64,000 nucleotides of DNA from Allomuricauda sp. ARW1Y1 (lineage in GTDB: Bacteria; Bacteroidota; Bacteroidia; Flavobacteriales; Flavobacteriaceae). The DNA lies in assembly GCF_013407935.1 (NCBI RefSeq), contig NZ_JACBZU010000002.1:1-64000 (forward strand). Reading direction: 5' to 3'. The notes beneath the pieces were generated by a model. It searched no databases. It saw nothing but the letters and a program-made list of their open reading frames with translations, and was not told the DNA's origin. Positions 44,272 through 53,115 of the stretch are shown piece after piece (position 1 is the first letter of the stretch; each line of letters begins with the position of its first letter). The translations under genes were made by a program, and so were the position numbers.

Positions 44272-45045
44272 ATGAAAAGAAATTTACTCCTACTCCTATG
44301 TTTGACAATGGTCACAAGTGCTTTTGCGCAGCGTAAAAGCGAGCTTTTTGCTGAGATAGACACCTTAAAATCCAGGATTTCGCAAGTGGAGCAAGAATTG
44401 GCCAAGGCCAAACGTGAAATATCTTCCAGCAGTGCGGAGGCAGAAGCGCTAAGGGCCGAAAATGTGAGCCTACGCGATGCCAACGCTACGCTTTTGGGGA
44501 ATTTGAGCAACTTCTCGGAACTCTCCAAACAGAATTCCGAAAACGTCAATAAGGCGATGGCAGCTTTGGCCCGAAAAGAAAAACAGTTGAGCGGAATCAA
44601 CGATATGATTTCGGCCAACGATTCCACTGCCATTGTGTCCTTAACACGTATTAAACAGACGTTGGGAGAAAACGCCAATGTTGCCGTGGAAGGTGGAGTC
44701 ATTGTCATCAGCAATAGCTTGAACGGACTATTTGGTTCGGATACGGCTACCGAACTCACCGAAGAGGGCAAGACATGGTTGGCAGGAGTAGCAAAAGTGA
44801 TCAAATCCAATCCGAATTTTAAGACAGAAGTCCAAGGTTTGAACATCACTGGTGAATTTGGTCCTACATTCAATCAAGTTGTTTCCGTAGCATCGGAATT
44901 GGTCACCAATTTGGAAATTCCTGCGGAGCGTATCGCGGTTTCGGCCAAGGATGGGAACTTTAAGGAAGGGGTAAACATCAGACTACAGCCCGATTATAAA
45001 GGTTTTTATGCACAAGCCAAAGAAAGTGCCAAAGCGGCCCAATAA
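44272..45045 (+). CDS. Exported coiled-coil protein derived from an OmpA-type protein
   Basis: A 257-aa protein with a Sec signal (MKRNLLLLLCLTMVTSAFAQ) and a long coiled coil (about 22-110). The later part (VEGGVIVISNSL...GLFGSD...KTWLAGVAKVIKSNPNFKTEVQG) aligns by eye with the OmpA lipoprotein at 33500 (VEKGVVFVSISDKLLF...KEVLGKVAKVVNNKPDFEFMVEG). The peptidoglycan motif HTDN and the NRR.R segment are absent, so it is probably a diverged paralogue that no longer binds the wall. Gap of 37 nt after the FMN protein gene. Confidence 0.7.
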   Translation: MKRNLLLLLCLTMVTSAFAQRKSELFAEIDTLKSRISQVEQELAKAKREISSSSAEAEALRAENVSLRDANATLLGNLSNFSELSKQNSENVNKAMAALARKEKQLSGINDMISANDSTAIVSLTRIKQTLGENANVAVEGGVIVISNSLNGLFGSDTATELTEEGKTWLAGVAKVIKSNPNFKTEVQGLNITGEFGPTFNQVVSVASELVTNLEIPAERIAVSAKDGNFKEGVNIRLQPDYKGFYAQAKESAKAAQ

Positions 45046-45123
45046 GGCAAAAGTCAATATACTTTTTGCGGTTTTGATGCGTTCTTGGTAGTGTAAAATC
45101 AACAAAAAAAACCAGACTACCTT

Positions 45124-45645
45124 ATGAGTGGAGATCAAATCCTTCAGCTATTTGCCTTTTTATTGCCAGCCGTAGTTACCGGAGCAGTGGCCTTTTATTT
45201 TTTCAGACTGCATACGCGCAACGAAGATGGCCGCAGACGTTTTTTATTGCACAAAGATTCGCAAAAGGAAACCCTGCCCATTCGGTTGCAAGCCTATGAG
45301 CGCATGGCCCTGTTCTTGGAACGCATTACACTGAACAATCTTGTAGTTCGTGTGGCTCCTACCAGCAAAAATAAAAGTGACTACGAAAATTTGTTGATCA
45401 AACAGATTGAAACGGAATTTGAACATAATCTTTCCCAGCAGATTTATATGTCGGATGCTTGTTGGAGCATCATCAAAACAGCCAAGAACACCACCATACA
45501 GATTATTCGTTCGGCCGGCATGAGCGAAACGGATTCGCCCGATAAATTGCGAGAGGACATCCTGAACCAAACCATGGAGCGGGAGTCGCCATCGAGCGCG
45601 GCCCTAGCGTATGTTAAAAAAGAGGTGAGCGAACTCTGGAAGTAG
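45124..45645 (+). CDS. Single-span membrane protein of unknown function
   Basis: A 173-aa protein with one N-terminal hydrophobic helix (about 8-26, LQLFAFLLPAVVTGAVAFYFF) followed by a basic patch (RLHTRNEDGRRRFLLHKDSQKE) and a helical cytoplasmic domain, with RLQAYERMALFLERI and EFEHNLSQQIYM conserved-looking. I do not recognise a named family with confidence; similar short proteins occur in Bacteroidota. Its stop is 1 nt from the convergent patatin gene. Confidence 0.7.
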   Translation: MSGDQILQLFAFLLPAVVTGAVAFYFFRLHTRNEDGRRRFLLHKDSQKETLPIRLQAYERMALFLERITLNNLVVRVAPTSKNKSDYENLLIKQIETEFEHNLSQQIYMSDACWSIIKTAKNTTIQIIRSAGMSETDSPDKLREDILNQTMERESPSSAALAYVKKEVSELWK

Positions 45646-45646
45646 G

Positions 45647-46561
45647 CTATTCCTGCTTTTCGGGCTCAATGGGGCTTGTTTCCTCATTTTTGTTTTTGGC
45701 GTACAAATAGCCCCGTTTCCACCACAGCGTCATGCGTTCCTTATTAAAAATGAGGGAATTGGTCGTGAGCACCGTTGGGGTGTAATAAAAATTAATGATG
45801 GCATCCTTTTGGTTGGCCACCAGTTTTCCGATTCGGATATTTTGGTTTTCGATACGGTCCAGCATAAAGCCAAATATCGTTGTAATCAAATCAAACGGGT
45901 TTTTGGAAGACAGCCGGTTCAGGTGGTTGACTTCGGTATGGAGCACCACTACGTCCACTTCGGTCGCCCCTCTTAAAAGTGCTTCCTCAATGGGCACCAA
46001 AGTTCCCAGTCCACCGTCGGCATACTCGCAACCGTTCCTTTTGGCCAAACTCATAAATGGGGTATAGTTGGACGAAATCCATATCCAATCGCAGAACTCC
46101 TCATAGGTGCAATCGTTGATGGACTTGTATTCCACTTGGTTCAAAGAGAGATTGGAGACCGTGACCACCACATCCATTTTGCTTTCTTTCAACTCGTTGA
46201 ACTCCTCAACAGTAATGGAGTTTCGAATGAGTTTCCGGAGGTTTTCGCTCTCCCCAAAGGTCTTTTTCCCTTTCAAAAAGTTTCGAAGCACATTCCAGTG
46301 ATTGATGGCAATGGTTTCAACACCATGCTTCTTTTTGATGATGAAAGGACAGTTATTGAAAATGCTATCCTGATTCACATTGGAGTAAATATCCTTGATC
46401 TTGTCCAATTTATTTAAGGCCAAGTGGGAAATCAAAAGGCTTCCCGTAGAGGTTCCCACAAACAAATCGTAGTCCCGTTTGGCTTCTTGTATCAAAAATT
46501 GGGCAACGCCGCCCGCAAAGGCACCCTTGCTACCTCCTCCCGAAATGACCAATGCCCTCAT
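45647..46561 (-). CDS. Patatin-like phospholipase
   Basis: A 304-aa lipase-like protein with the patatin set: oxyanion loop GGGSKGAFAGG (about 8-18), nucleophile GTSTGS (about 37-42), and DGGLG with the catalytic aspartate (about 178). Acts as a phospholipase A or lysophospholipase; no signal peptide is apparent, so cytoplasmic. It overlaps the stop of the M1 peptidase gene by 4 nt (ATGA), a translational-coupling arrangement. The product has a basic, charged C-terminus. Confidence 0.9.
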   Translation of the reverse strand: MRALVISGGGSKGAFAGGVAQFLIQEAKRDYDLFVGTSTGSLLISHLALNKLDKIKDIYSNVNQDSIFNNCPFIIKKKHGVETIAINHWNVLRNFLKGKKTFGESENLRKLIRNSITVEEFNELKESKMDVVVTVSNLSLNQVEYKSINDCTYEEFCDWIWISSNYTPFMSLAKRNGCEYADGGLGTLVPIEEALLRGATEVDVVVLHTEVNHLNRLSSKNPFDLITTIFGFMLDRIENQNIRIGKLVANQKDAIINFYYTPTVLTTNSLIFNKERMTLWWKRGYLYAKNKNEETSPIEPEKQE

Positions 46562-48648
46562 TCACCTAAAGTTTTCTCCAAATATTGTTTTTCTTCCTGA
46601 CTTAACAAAGGGTAAAGTCCCCTAATACGGGCTGTGTTCCCTTCGGATTGCAAAAAGCCATTCAATATTTCCCGGGCCGATTTTTTAAAGTGCCATACAT
46701 GATGCCTACAGGCTTCCACTAGGTTTTTTAAGGTGGTATCGGTAAAGCCACCTATATTTTTGAGGTATTCAAATGCGAGCAATCGGGTTTCAAAATGATG
46801 TTCGGAGCTGGTGTAACCGCTCAGTTCATCAAAATACGAAGCTTTGAAATCAGGATTGTACTCTGGGGTCACCAAAGCCAATGTCAACCAAAGCAAGCGA
46901 ATATTCTTGTTGGGAAAACCAGTGATATTATCTGTTTCATTGAGATACCTGCTTCTGTTCTGTGGAAAATCCGACCATAACCGGTATAAAGCAGCTTCGA
47001 TGGTTGTATAGCTGTCATCCCTCAATAGGCTTTCCATTTGTAATCTTAGCTCAGCTGGAATTTTAGCTTGGGAAAGCACCACGGCCTGCCTTACCTTTAC
47101 ATCTTCAGAATCAAGGATAGAACTTAGAAACTCCGACGATAACTTGGAGCCATAATCCAAAACCAGATTTTCCTTTAGTTGGGTGGACTTCAATTTTTTC
47201 CAGGCTCTCTTCAAAACGGACTCCACTTGTTCCGGCTCCTCCCCAATCCTATCCTTTAGCTCGAAATAGGTTTTAATGGAAGTGTTTTTCTTCTTTAAAA
47301 AGGAAACGACCTCGTCATACGGAAAATGGGTGCTTTCCAGCCAGACTGTTTCAAAATCGGCAAGAGCCATATTCGAAGCCTTCTCCATTTCATCCATAAA
47401 ATAGGGAATGGTCACATTTTTAAAGGCGTAGGTGTTCAAATAGTTCTGAATCCCTTTTTTAAAAGCTTCCTCCCCTATCCTATCCTCGAGCATCACTAAG
47501 GCCCATGCCCCTTTTTCGTAGAAGGTCAGGCTCCCGGCATTGGGATTGCGCAATGCCTCGCCATTATCATCCCCCGAAAAACGTTCCAAAGCATTGGCCG
47601 TTTCCAATAACCTCCAATAAAAATAATCCTCTCCAAAAATGTCTTTTTCCGCCAAATAGGCATAAAAGGTAGCGAAGCCCTCGTGCAGCCAGTGGTGCTC
47701 GCTACTGGTTTCGGTAACCAGATTGCCAAACCATTGGTGCGCGAGTTCGTGGGCGTTGATGTTGACGTAATTTTTGTCCACAAAAGCAGTAGAGTCCACC
47801 ACATACTGATTGGAAAAAATGGTGCAGGTGGTGTTCTCCATCCCTGCATATAAAAAATCCTGCACAGGTACTTGTTTATAGTTTTGCCAAGGGTACGGTA
47901 TCCCGATTTCGTTTTCCAGAAAATCGAAAATAGTTTCTGTATACCGGTAGGTAGGCTCCACCTTTTCAACATCTGTAGGTTCGTAATAAAGCTCAATGGG
48001 TATGGATGAGGAGGATTCGACCGTTTTTTTGTTGTAGTTGCCAATAGCGAAGCCCACCAAATAACTGCTCATCGGTTTTTCCATATCAAATTGCCAAGTA
48101 TACCCATTGGAGTCGGGCAAAGGCTCTTTTTTTATCAGTTTACCATTGGTAATTACGGTATATGCTTGTTCCAGCGTAATTTCAAGGTCGAACTCGACCT
48201 TTTCGGTCATGTCGTCAAAACTTGGCAACCAGTGGCTGGTGTATTTGCCCTGTCCTTGGGTCCAGACCTGCTCATTGTTCCTAACAGCATCGTCCCACCC
48301 TAAAAAATATACCGTTTGTTTTGGTTTTGCCACATACGCCAAGGATAAATCATGTTGTCCTCCTTTTTTGAGGTCCGTTTTGATGGTAATTTTTTTACCA
48401 TCATACACGTAGTCCATTTTTTTTCCATCAATAAAAACCTTGGTAAAATCCATGTTTACCGCATCCAGAAAAACGGAATCTACATCCTTGATTACTTCAA
48501 ACCGATAAGTAACAGTGCCGTGAATACGGTTTTCAACGGGTTCGGGTTCAATCCAAACTTGGGCATGTAAAAAGTCCACCTTATCCTGAATTTGGGCGGG
48601 CATTGATTGCACAAGCAGTAAAAAAATAACTATGGGGCTCAGCTTCAT
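46558..48648 (-). CDS. Exported M1-family zinc aminopeptidase
   Basis: A 696-aa enzyme with signal peptide (MKLSPIVIFLLLVQSMPAQ). The catalytic set is complete: GMENTT, HELAHQWFGN, and HEGFATFYAY with the third zinc ligand. A C-terminal helical domain (about 480-690) follows. M1 enzymes remove N-terminal residues from peptides, here probably in the periplasm. Stop codon overlaps the start of the patatin gene. Compare with the catalytically empty M1-like protein at 25029. Confidence 0.93.
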   Translation of the reverse strand: MKLSPIVIFLLLVQSMPAQIQDKVDFLHAQVWIEPEPVENRIHGTVTYRFEVIKDVDSVFLDAVNMDFTKVFIDGKKMDYVYDGKKITIKTDLKKGGQHDLSLAYVAKPKQTVYFLGWDDAVRNNEQVWTQGQGKYTSHWLPSFDDMTEKVEFDLEITLEQAYTVITNGKLIKKEPLPDSNGYTWQFDMEKPMSSYLVGFAIGNYNKKTVESSSSIPIELYYEPTDVEKVEPTYRYTETIFDFLENEIGIPYPWQNYKQVPVQDFLYAGMENTTCTIFSNQYVVDSTAFVDKNYVNINAHELAHQWFGNLVTETSSEHHWLHEGFATFYAYLAEKDIFGEDYFYWRLLETANALERFSGDDNGEALRNPNAGSLTFYEKGAWALVMLEDRIGEEAFKKGIQNYLNTYAFKNVTIPYFMDEMEKASNMALADFETVWLESTHFPYDEVVSFLKKKNTSIKTYFELKDRIGEEPEQVESVLKRAWKKLKSTQLKENLVLDYGSKLSSEFLSSILDSEDVKVRQAVVLSQAKIPAELRLQMESLLRDDSYTTIEAALYRLWSDFPQNRSRYLNETDNITGFPNKNIRLLWLTLALVTPEYNPDFKASYFDELSGYTSSEHHFETRLLAFEYLKNIGGFTDTTLKNLVEACRHHVWHFKKSAREILNGFLQSEGNTARIRGLYPLLSQEEKQYLEKTLGE

Positions 48649-48694
48649 ACCATCATCTTATCAAAAGTCCTTCCAAATTACATATTTTAGTTCG

Positions 48695-50800
48695 ATGAAT
48701 CCCAATTTTCTACAAACTCCCATAGCCTATTTAAAGGGTGTTGGCCCCAATAGGGCCGATGTGCTCAAGGCCGAACTGGGCATTGAGACCTTTAGGGACC
48801 TATTGCACCTCTTCCCCAATCGCTATCTGGACCGGACAAGCTATTATAAGATCAACCAGCTTCAACCCAGCGGTGCCGATGTGCAAGTGATAGGAAAAAT
48901 AGTCCACATAAAAATGGTGGAACAGAAAAGAGGCAAGCGTTTGGTGGCCACTTTTGTGGATGAAACGGGACAAATGGACCTCGTTTGGTTTAGAGGGCAC
49001 AAATGGATCAAGGAAAGTTTAAAATTGAACGAACCCTATGTAGTATTTGGTCGGGTGAACAAATACGGAAGTACCTTCTCCATGCCCCATCCAGAAATGG
49101 AAACGCTGCAAAAGCATCAACAGGGATTAAAAATGGTCATGCAGCCTATTTATCCATCTACGGAAAAGTTGAGCAACAAGGGAATCACCAATCGGGTCAT
49201 CAGTAAAATGATACAACAGTTGTTTTTGGAGTGCAAGGGAAAGTTTCCGGAATCACTTTCTCCTGCGATCATGGAGGAATTACGGTTGATTTCGAAGAGT
49301 TCTGCGCTCTTCAACATCCATTTTCCGAAGAATCAAGAATTGTTGGCAAAAGCACAGTTTAGATTAAAGTTTGAGGAATTGTTCTTTGTGCAATTGCGAC
49401 TCATATCACAAAATTTAAGGCGCAAACAAAAGATCAAGGGAATGCCTTTTGGGGCCGTGGGCGAAAAATTCACTGAATTCTTTGAAAACCACCTTCCGTT
49501 TGAGCTCACCGACGCACAAAAACGGGTCATTAAGGAAATCCGGAACGATTTGGGCAGCAATGCCCAAATGAACCGTTTGCTTCAGGGTGATGTGGGCTCG
49601 GGCAAGACCATTGTTGCCTTAATGTGCATGTTACTGGCGATTGACAACGGGTTTCAAGCCTGTTTGATGGCACCGACTGAAATTTTGGCCACTCAGCATT
49701 TTAATGGGCTCAAGGAGCTGTTGGTAAACATGGATGTAAAGATTGCCCTATTGACGGGTTCCACGAAAAAATCCGAACGCACCCTTCTCCATAATCAACT
49801 GGAAAATGGGAACTTGAACATTTTGGTAGGTACACATGCCCTTCTGGAGGATAAAGTCCAGTTTCAGAATCTAGGCTTGGCCATTGTGGACGAGCAACAT
49901 CGATTTGGTGTGGCACAGCGGTCAAAGTTATGGCACAAAAATCAGACTCCCCCCCATGTTTTGGTGATGACGGCCACCCCAATTCCCAGAACCCTTGCCA
50001 TGAGCCTCTACGGAGACTTGGATGTTTCGGTTATCGATGAGCTCCCGCCAGGGAGAAAGCCCGTTAAAACGGTGCATCGATACGATAGTAACCGTTTGAA
50101 AGTATTTCGGTTCATCAAAGATGAAATCAAAAAAGGGAGACAGATCTATATTGTGTATCCGCTCATCCAAGAATCGGAAGCATTGGACTATAAAGACCTA
50201 ATGGATGGCTATGAAAGTATTGTACGTGATTTTCCGCAGCCCGAGTATCAGATTTCCATTGTGCACGGAAAAATGAAGCCGGCCGACAAGGATTATGAAA
50301 TGGAACGCTTTGTAAAAGGCGAAACCCAAATCATGATTGCGACCACAGTGATAGAAGTGGGCGTAAATGTCCCCAATGCCTCTGTAATGATCATTGAAAG
50401 TGCCGAACGGTTTGGGCTGTCCCAATTGCATCAGCTACGCGGACGTGTGGGCCGAGGCGCCGAACAAAGTTTTTGTATCCTCATGACGGGCCATAAACTG
50501 TCCGAAGATGCCAAAACCCGATTGCAGACCATGGTGCGCACCAACGATGGTTTTGAAATTGCGGAGGTGGACCTGAAGCTTCGAGGTCCCGGAGACCTTA
50601 TGGGCACACAACAAAGCGGTATGCTCAATCTAAAAATCGCGGATATTGTAAAGGATAATCAAATCTTGAAAACCGCACGCTACCACGCCATTCAATTGCT
50701 AAAAGATGACCCCCGTTTGGAAAAAGTGGAAAACGCACCCATTTTAAGTGCCTATTCCAAAATGATGGCCAACACTACCATTTGGAATTACATTAGTTGA
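48695..50800 (+). CDS. recG: ATP-dependent DNA helicase RecG
   Basis: A 701-aa SF2 helicase that remodels stalled forks and branched DNA. An N-terminal wedge/OB domain (LKGVGPNRADVLKAELGI; FRDLLHLFPNRYLDR) precedes motifs GDVGSGKTIVA (Walker A), DEQHRFG, TATPIPRTLAM and the C-terminal QLRGRVGRGAEQSFC with the TRG-type end. ATG at 48695 (MNPNFLQTPIAYL) is used; an ATG at 48632 lies within the divergent M1 gene. Length matches RecG. Confidence 0.97.
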   Translation: MNPNFLQTPIAYLKGVGPNRADVLKAELGIETFRDLLHLFPNRYLDRTSYYKINQLQPSGADVQVIGKIVHIKMVEQKRGKRLVATFVDETGQMDLVWFRGHKWIKESLKLNEPYVVFGRVNKYGSTFSMPHPEMETLQKHQQGLKMVMQPIYPSTEKLSNKGITNRVISKMIQQLFLECKGKFPESLSPAIMEELRLISKSSALFNIHFPKNQELLAKAQFRLKFEELFFVQLRLISQNLRRKQKIKGMPFGAVGEKFTEFFENHLPFELTDAQKRVIKEIRNDLGSNAQMNRLLQGDVGSGKTIVALMCMLLAIDNGFQACLMAPTEILATQHFNGLKELLVNMDVKIALLTGSTKKSERTLLHNQLENGNLNILVGTHALLEDKVQFQNLGLAIVDEQHRFGVAQRSKLWHKNQTPPHVLVMTATPIPRTLAMSLYGDLDVSVIDELPPGRKPVKTVHRYDSNRLKVFRFIKDEIKKGRQIYIVYPLIQESEALDYKDLMDGYESIVRDFPQPEYQISIVHGKMKPADKDYEMERFVKGETQIMIATTVIEVGVNVPNASVMIIESAERFGLSQLHQLRGRVGRGAEQSFCILMTGHKLSEDAKTRLQTMVRTNDGFEIAEVDLKLRGPGDLMGTQQSGMLNLKIADIVKDNQILKTARYHAIQLLKDDPRLEKVENAPILSAYSKMMANTTIWNYIS

Positions 50801-50903
50801 TGCAGATAAGGTTTGTAATTGATAGCATACACCCGTATCCATAAATACGTCATTACTGGTTGACAATCAACCCTTACCCCTACTTTATTTTCAAAATAAT
50901 GGC

Positions 50904-50933
50904 TTGAAATTGCCGTTGAACATCGTAATTTTA
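50904..50933 (+). promoter_or_regulatory. Promoter of the leu operon
   Basis: TTG (50904-50906), exactly 19 nt, then TAATTTTA (50926-50933), one mismatch from TAnnTTTG. Start near 50940, giving a leader of about 50-60 nt before leuC. No attenuator, T-box or leucine-rich leader peptide is visible in it. Confidence 0.6.
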
Positions 50934-51001
50934 TAAAGGACCGAAAATCGGTTTGACATACAATTTTTAACTTCGTAGGCTTACAAATTATGGAAGATAC
51001 A

Positions 51002-52414
51002 ATGAGCAAGACACTATTTGATAAAGTTTGGGATTCCCACGTAGTAAAGCATATCGACAATGGTCCGGATGTACTCTTCATCGATAGGCATTTGGTACAC
51101 GAAGTCACGAGTCCCGTAGCTTTTTTGGGATTGAAGAACAGAGGAATTAAGGTATTGTACCCAGAGCGCACCTTTGCCACCGCGGACCACAATACCCCTA
51201 CACGAAACCAGCACTTGCCCATTAAGGACCCCTTGTCCGCCAATCAATTAAAGGCTTTGGAAGAGAACGCCAATGCACACAACATACCTTATTGGGGACT
51301 TGGCCATGAGAAAAATGGGATTGTGCACGTGATTGGCCCGGAAAACGGAATCACCGTGCCTGGGGCAACCATCGTTTGTGGCGACTCACATACCTCTACC
51401 CACGGTGCCTTTGGGGCCATTGCATTTGGCATCGGAACCAGCGAGGTAGAAATGGTGCTATCCACCCAATGTATTATGCAGCCCAAGCCGAAACGCCTGC
51501 GCATCAACGTGAACGGTGAATTGAACAAGGCGGTAACACCAAAAGATGTGGCTTTGTTCATTATTTCAAAACTGTCCACCTCTGGAGCCACAGGCTACTT
51601 CGTGGAATATGCAGGGGATGTGTTCAAAAATATGTCCATGGAAGGCCGAATGACGGTCTGTAACCTTAGTATTGAAATGGGAGCCCGTGGCGGAATGATC
51701 GCCCCAGACGAGAAAACCTTCGAATACATCAAAGGAAGGGAATATACCCCCAAAGGAAAGGATTGGGATGCGGCCATGGAGTACTGGAAAACCCTCTATT
51801 CCGATGAAGATGCCGTTTTTGATAAAGAAGTAACTTTTGATGCCAACGAGATCGAACCCATGATCACATTTGGAACCAATCCGGGAATGGGCATCGGAAT
51901 CAGCAAGGATATTCCATTGGCGGAAACCATCGATGGTTCTCCTGCCACGTACAAAAAATCCTTGGAATACATGGATTACAACGAAGGAGAGGCCATGGTG
52001 GGCAAACCTATAGATTTTGTATTCTTGGGAAGCTGTACCAATGGTCGAATCGAGGATTTTAGGGCTTTTGCATCCATCATCAAAGGAAGAAAAAAAGCCG
52101 ACAATGTAACCGCTTGGTTGGTACCCGGTTCCCACAAGGTTGAAGAAGCCATTAAGAGTGAAGGTATTTTGGATATTTTGACCGAGGCCGGTTTTGAATT
52201 GAGAGAGCCCGGCTGTTCCGCTTGCCTGGCCATGAACGATGATAAAATTCCAGCAGGCAAATATGCGGTGAGTACATCCAACAGAAATTTTGAAGGACGT
52301 CAAGGACCTGGGGCACGCACGCTGTTGGCAAGTCCATTGGTGGCCGCTGCGGCTGCCGTTACCGGAAAGGTGACCGACCCAAGGGAACTGATGCAAGAAG
52401 AAGTTTTAGCTTAA
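51002..52414 (+). CDS. leuC: 3-isopropylmalate dehydratase, large subunit
   Basis: A 470-aa aconitase-type 4Fe-4S enzyme subunit that isomerises 2-isopropylmalate to 3-isopropylmalate. Cluster cysteines are in [11 protein letters not shown] and [10 protein letters not shown], with another upstream in [19 protein letters not shown] is also conserved. [15 protein letters not shown] at 51002 is the family start; ATG at 50990 is four codons earlier and equally readable. First gene of leuC-leuD-leuA-leuB. Confidence 0.97.
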   Translation: MSKTLFDKVWDSHVVKHIDNGPDVLFIDRHLVHEVTSPVAFLGLKNRGIKVLYPERTFATADHNTPTRNQHLPIKDPLSANQLKALEENANAHNIPYWGLGHEKNGIVHVIGPENGITVPGATIVCGDSHTSTHGAFGAIAFGIGTSEVEMVLSTQCIMQPKPKRLRINVNGELNKAVTPKDVALFIISKLSTSGATGYFVEYAGDVFKNMSMEGRMTVCNLSIEMGARGGMIAPDEKTFEYIKGREYTPKGKDWDAAMEYWKTLYSDEDAVFDKEVTFDANEIEPMITFGTNPGMGIGISKDIPLAETIDGSPATYKKSLEYMDYNEGEAMVGKPIDFVFLGSCTNGRIEDFRAFASIIKGRKKADNVTAWLVPGSHKVEEAIKSEGILDILTEAGFELREPGCSACLAMNDDKIPAGKYAVSTSNRNFEGRQGPGARTLLASPLVAAAAAVTGKVTDPRELMQEEVLA

Positions 52415-52488
52415 CAATAAATAATGCACAATAAGAAATTAGCAATTCATTGTTAATTGAACATTGATAACTGAAAATTGAAAACAAG
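52415..52488. repeat. AT-rich spacer motif shared with the leuA-leuB gap
   Basis: The 74-nt leuC-leuD spacer and the 50-nt leuA-leuB spacer (54634-54683) share words such as GAACATTGA, AACTGA and AATTGAAAA in similar order, ending just before each start codon. Direct low-complexity repeats of this kind may come from duplication or may guide translation start. Confidence 0.5.
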
Positions 52489-53085
52489 ATGGCTTACGAT
52501 AAATTCAACATACTAACCAGTTCAGCGGTACCCTTACCTATCGAAAATGTGGACACCGATCAAATCATCCCGGCCCGATTCCTTAAAGCGACGGAGCGGA
52601 AAGGTTTCGGGGACAACCTGTTCCGCGATTGGCGCTATAATTCGGATGGCACACCAAAAGAGCAATTTGTACTGAACAATCCCATCTACTCCGGAAAAAT
52701 ATTGGTGGGGGGTAAAAATTTTGGTTCAGGTTCCTCCCGGGAGCATGCAGCTTGGGCCGTGTACGATTACGGCTTTCGATGTGTGGTATCCAGTTTTTTT
52801 GCAGATATTTTCAGAAATAACTGTTTGAACATCGGAGTTTTGCCCGTTCAGGTAAGCCCTGAGTTCTTGGACAAAATTTTTAAGGCCATTGAAGCTGACC
52901 CAAAAGCAGAGTTTGAAGTCAACCTGCCCGAAGAAAAAATCACCATTTTGGCCACGGGCGAAAGCGAAGGTTTTGAGATCAACGGGTATAAAAAAGATAA
53001 CATGCTCAATGGTTTTGATGATATCGACTACCTGTTGAACATTCAGGACGATATTGAGAAATACGCCGAAAACACGCCCCTTTAA
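52489..53085 (+). CDS. leuD: 3-isopropylmalate dehydratase, small subunit
   Basis: A 198-aa swivel-domain subunit with VDTDQIIPARFLK near the start and GSGSSREHAAWAVYDYGF in the active-site loop. It completes the LeuCD enzyme. Length matches LeuD. ATG start; 74-nt spacer after leuC and 30 nt before leuA. Confidence 0.97.
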   Translation: MAYDKFNILTSSAVPLPIENVDTDQIIPARFLKATERKGFGDNLFRDWRYNSDGTPKEQFVLNNPIYSGKILVGGKNFGSGSSREHAAWAVYDYGFRCVVSSFFADIFRNNCLNIGVLPVQVSPEFLDKIFKAIEADPKAEFEVNLPEEKITILATGESEGFEINGYKKDNMLNGFDDIDYLLNIQDDIEKYAENTPL

Positions 53086-53115
53086 GCCACAGCTCGGAAC
53101 ACTACGGCACAACAA

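Noticed and set aside
48632-48694. Longer recG start at ATG 48632
   Set aside because: It overlaps the divergent M1 gene and adds residues absent from the family; ATG 48695 gives the normal N-terminus.
50801-51001. T-box or leader-peptide attenuator before leuC
   Set aside because: A promoter is visible, but no short leucine-rich reading frame or terminator/antiterminator pair could be found.
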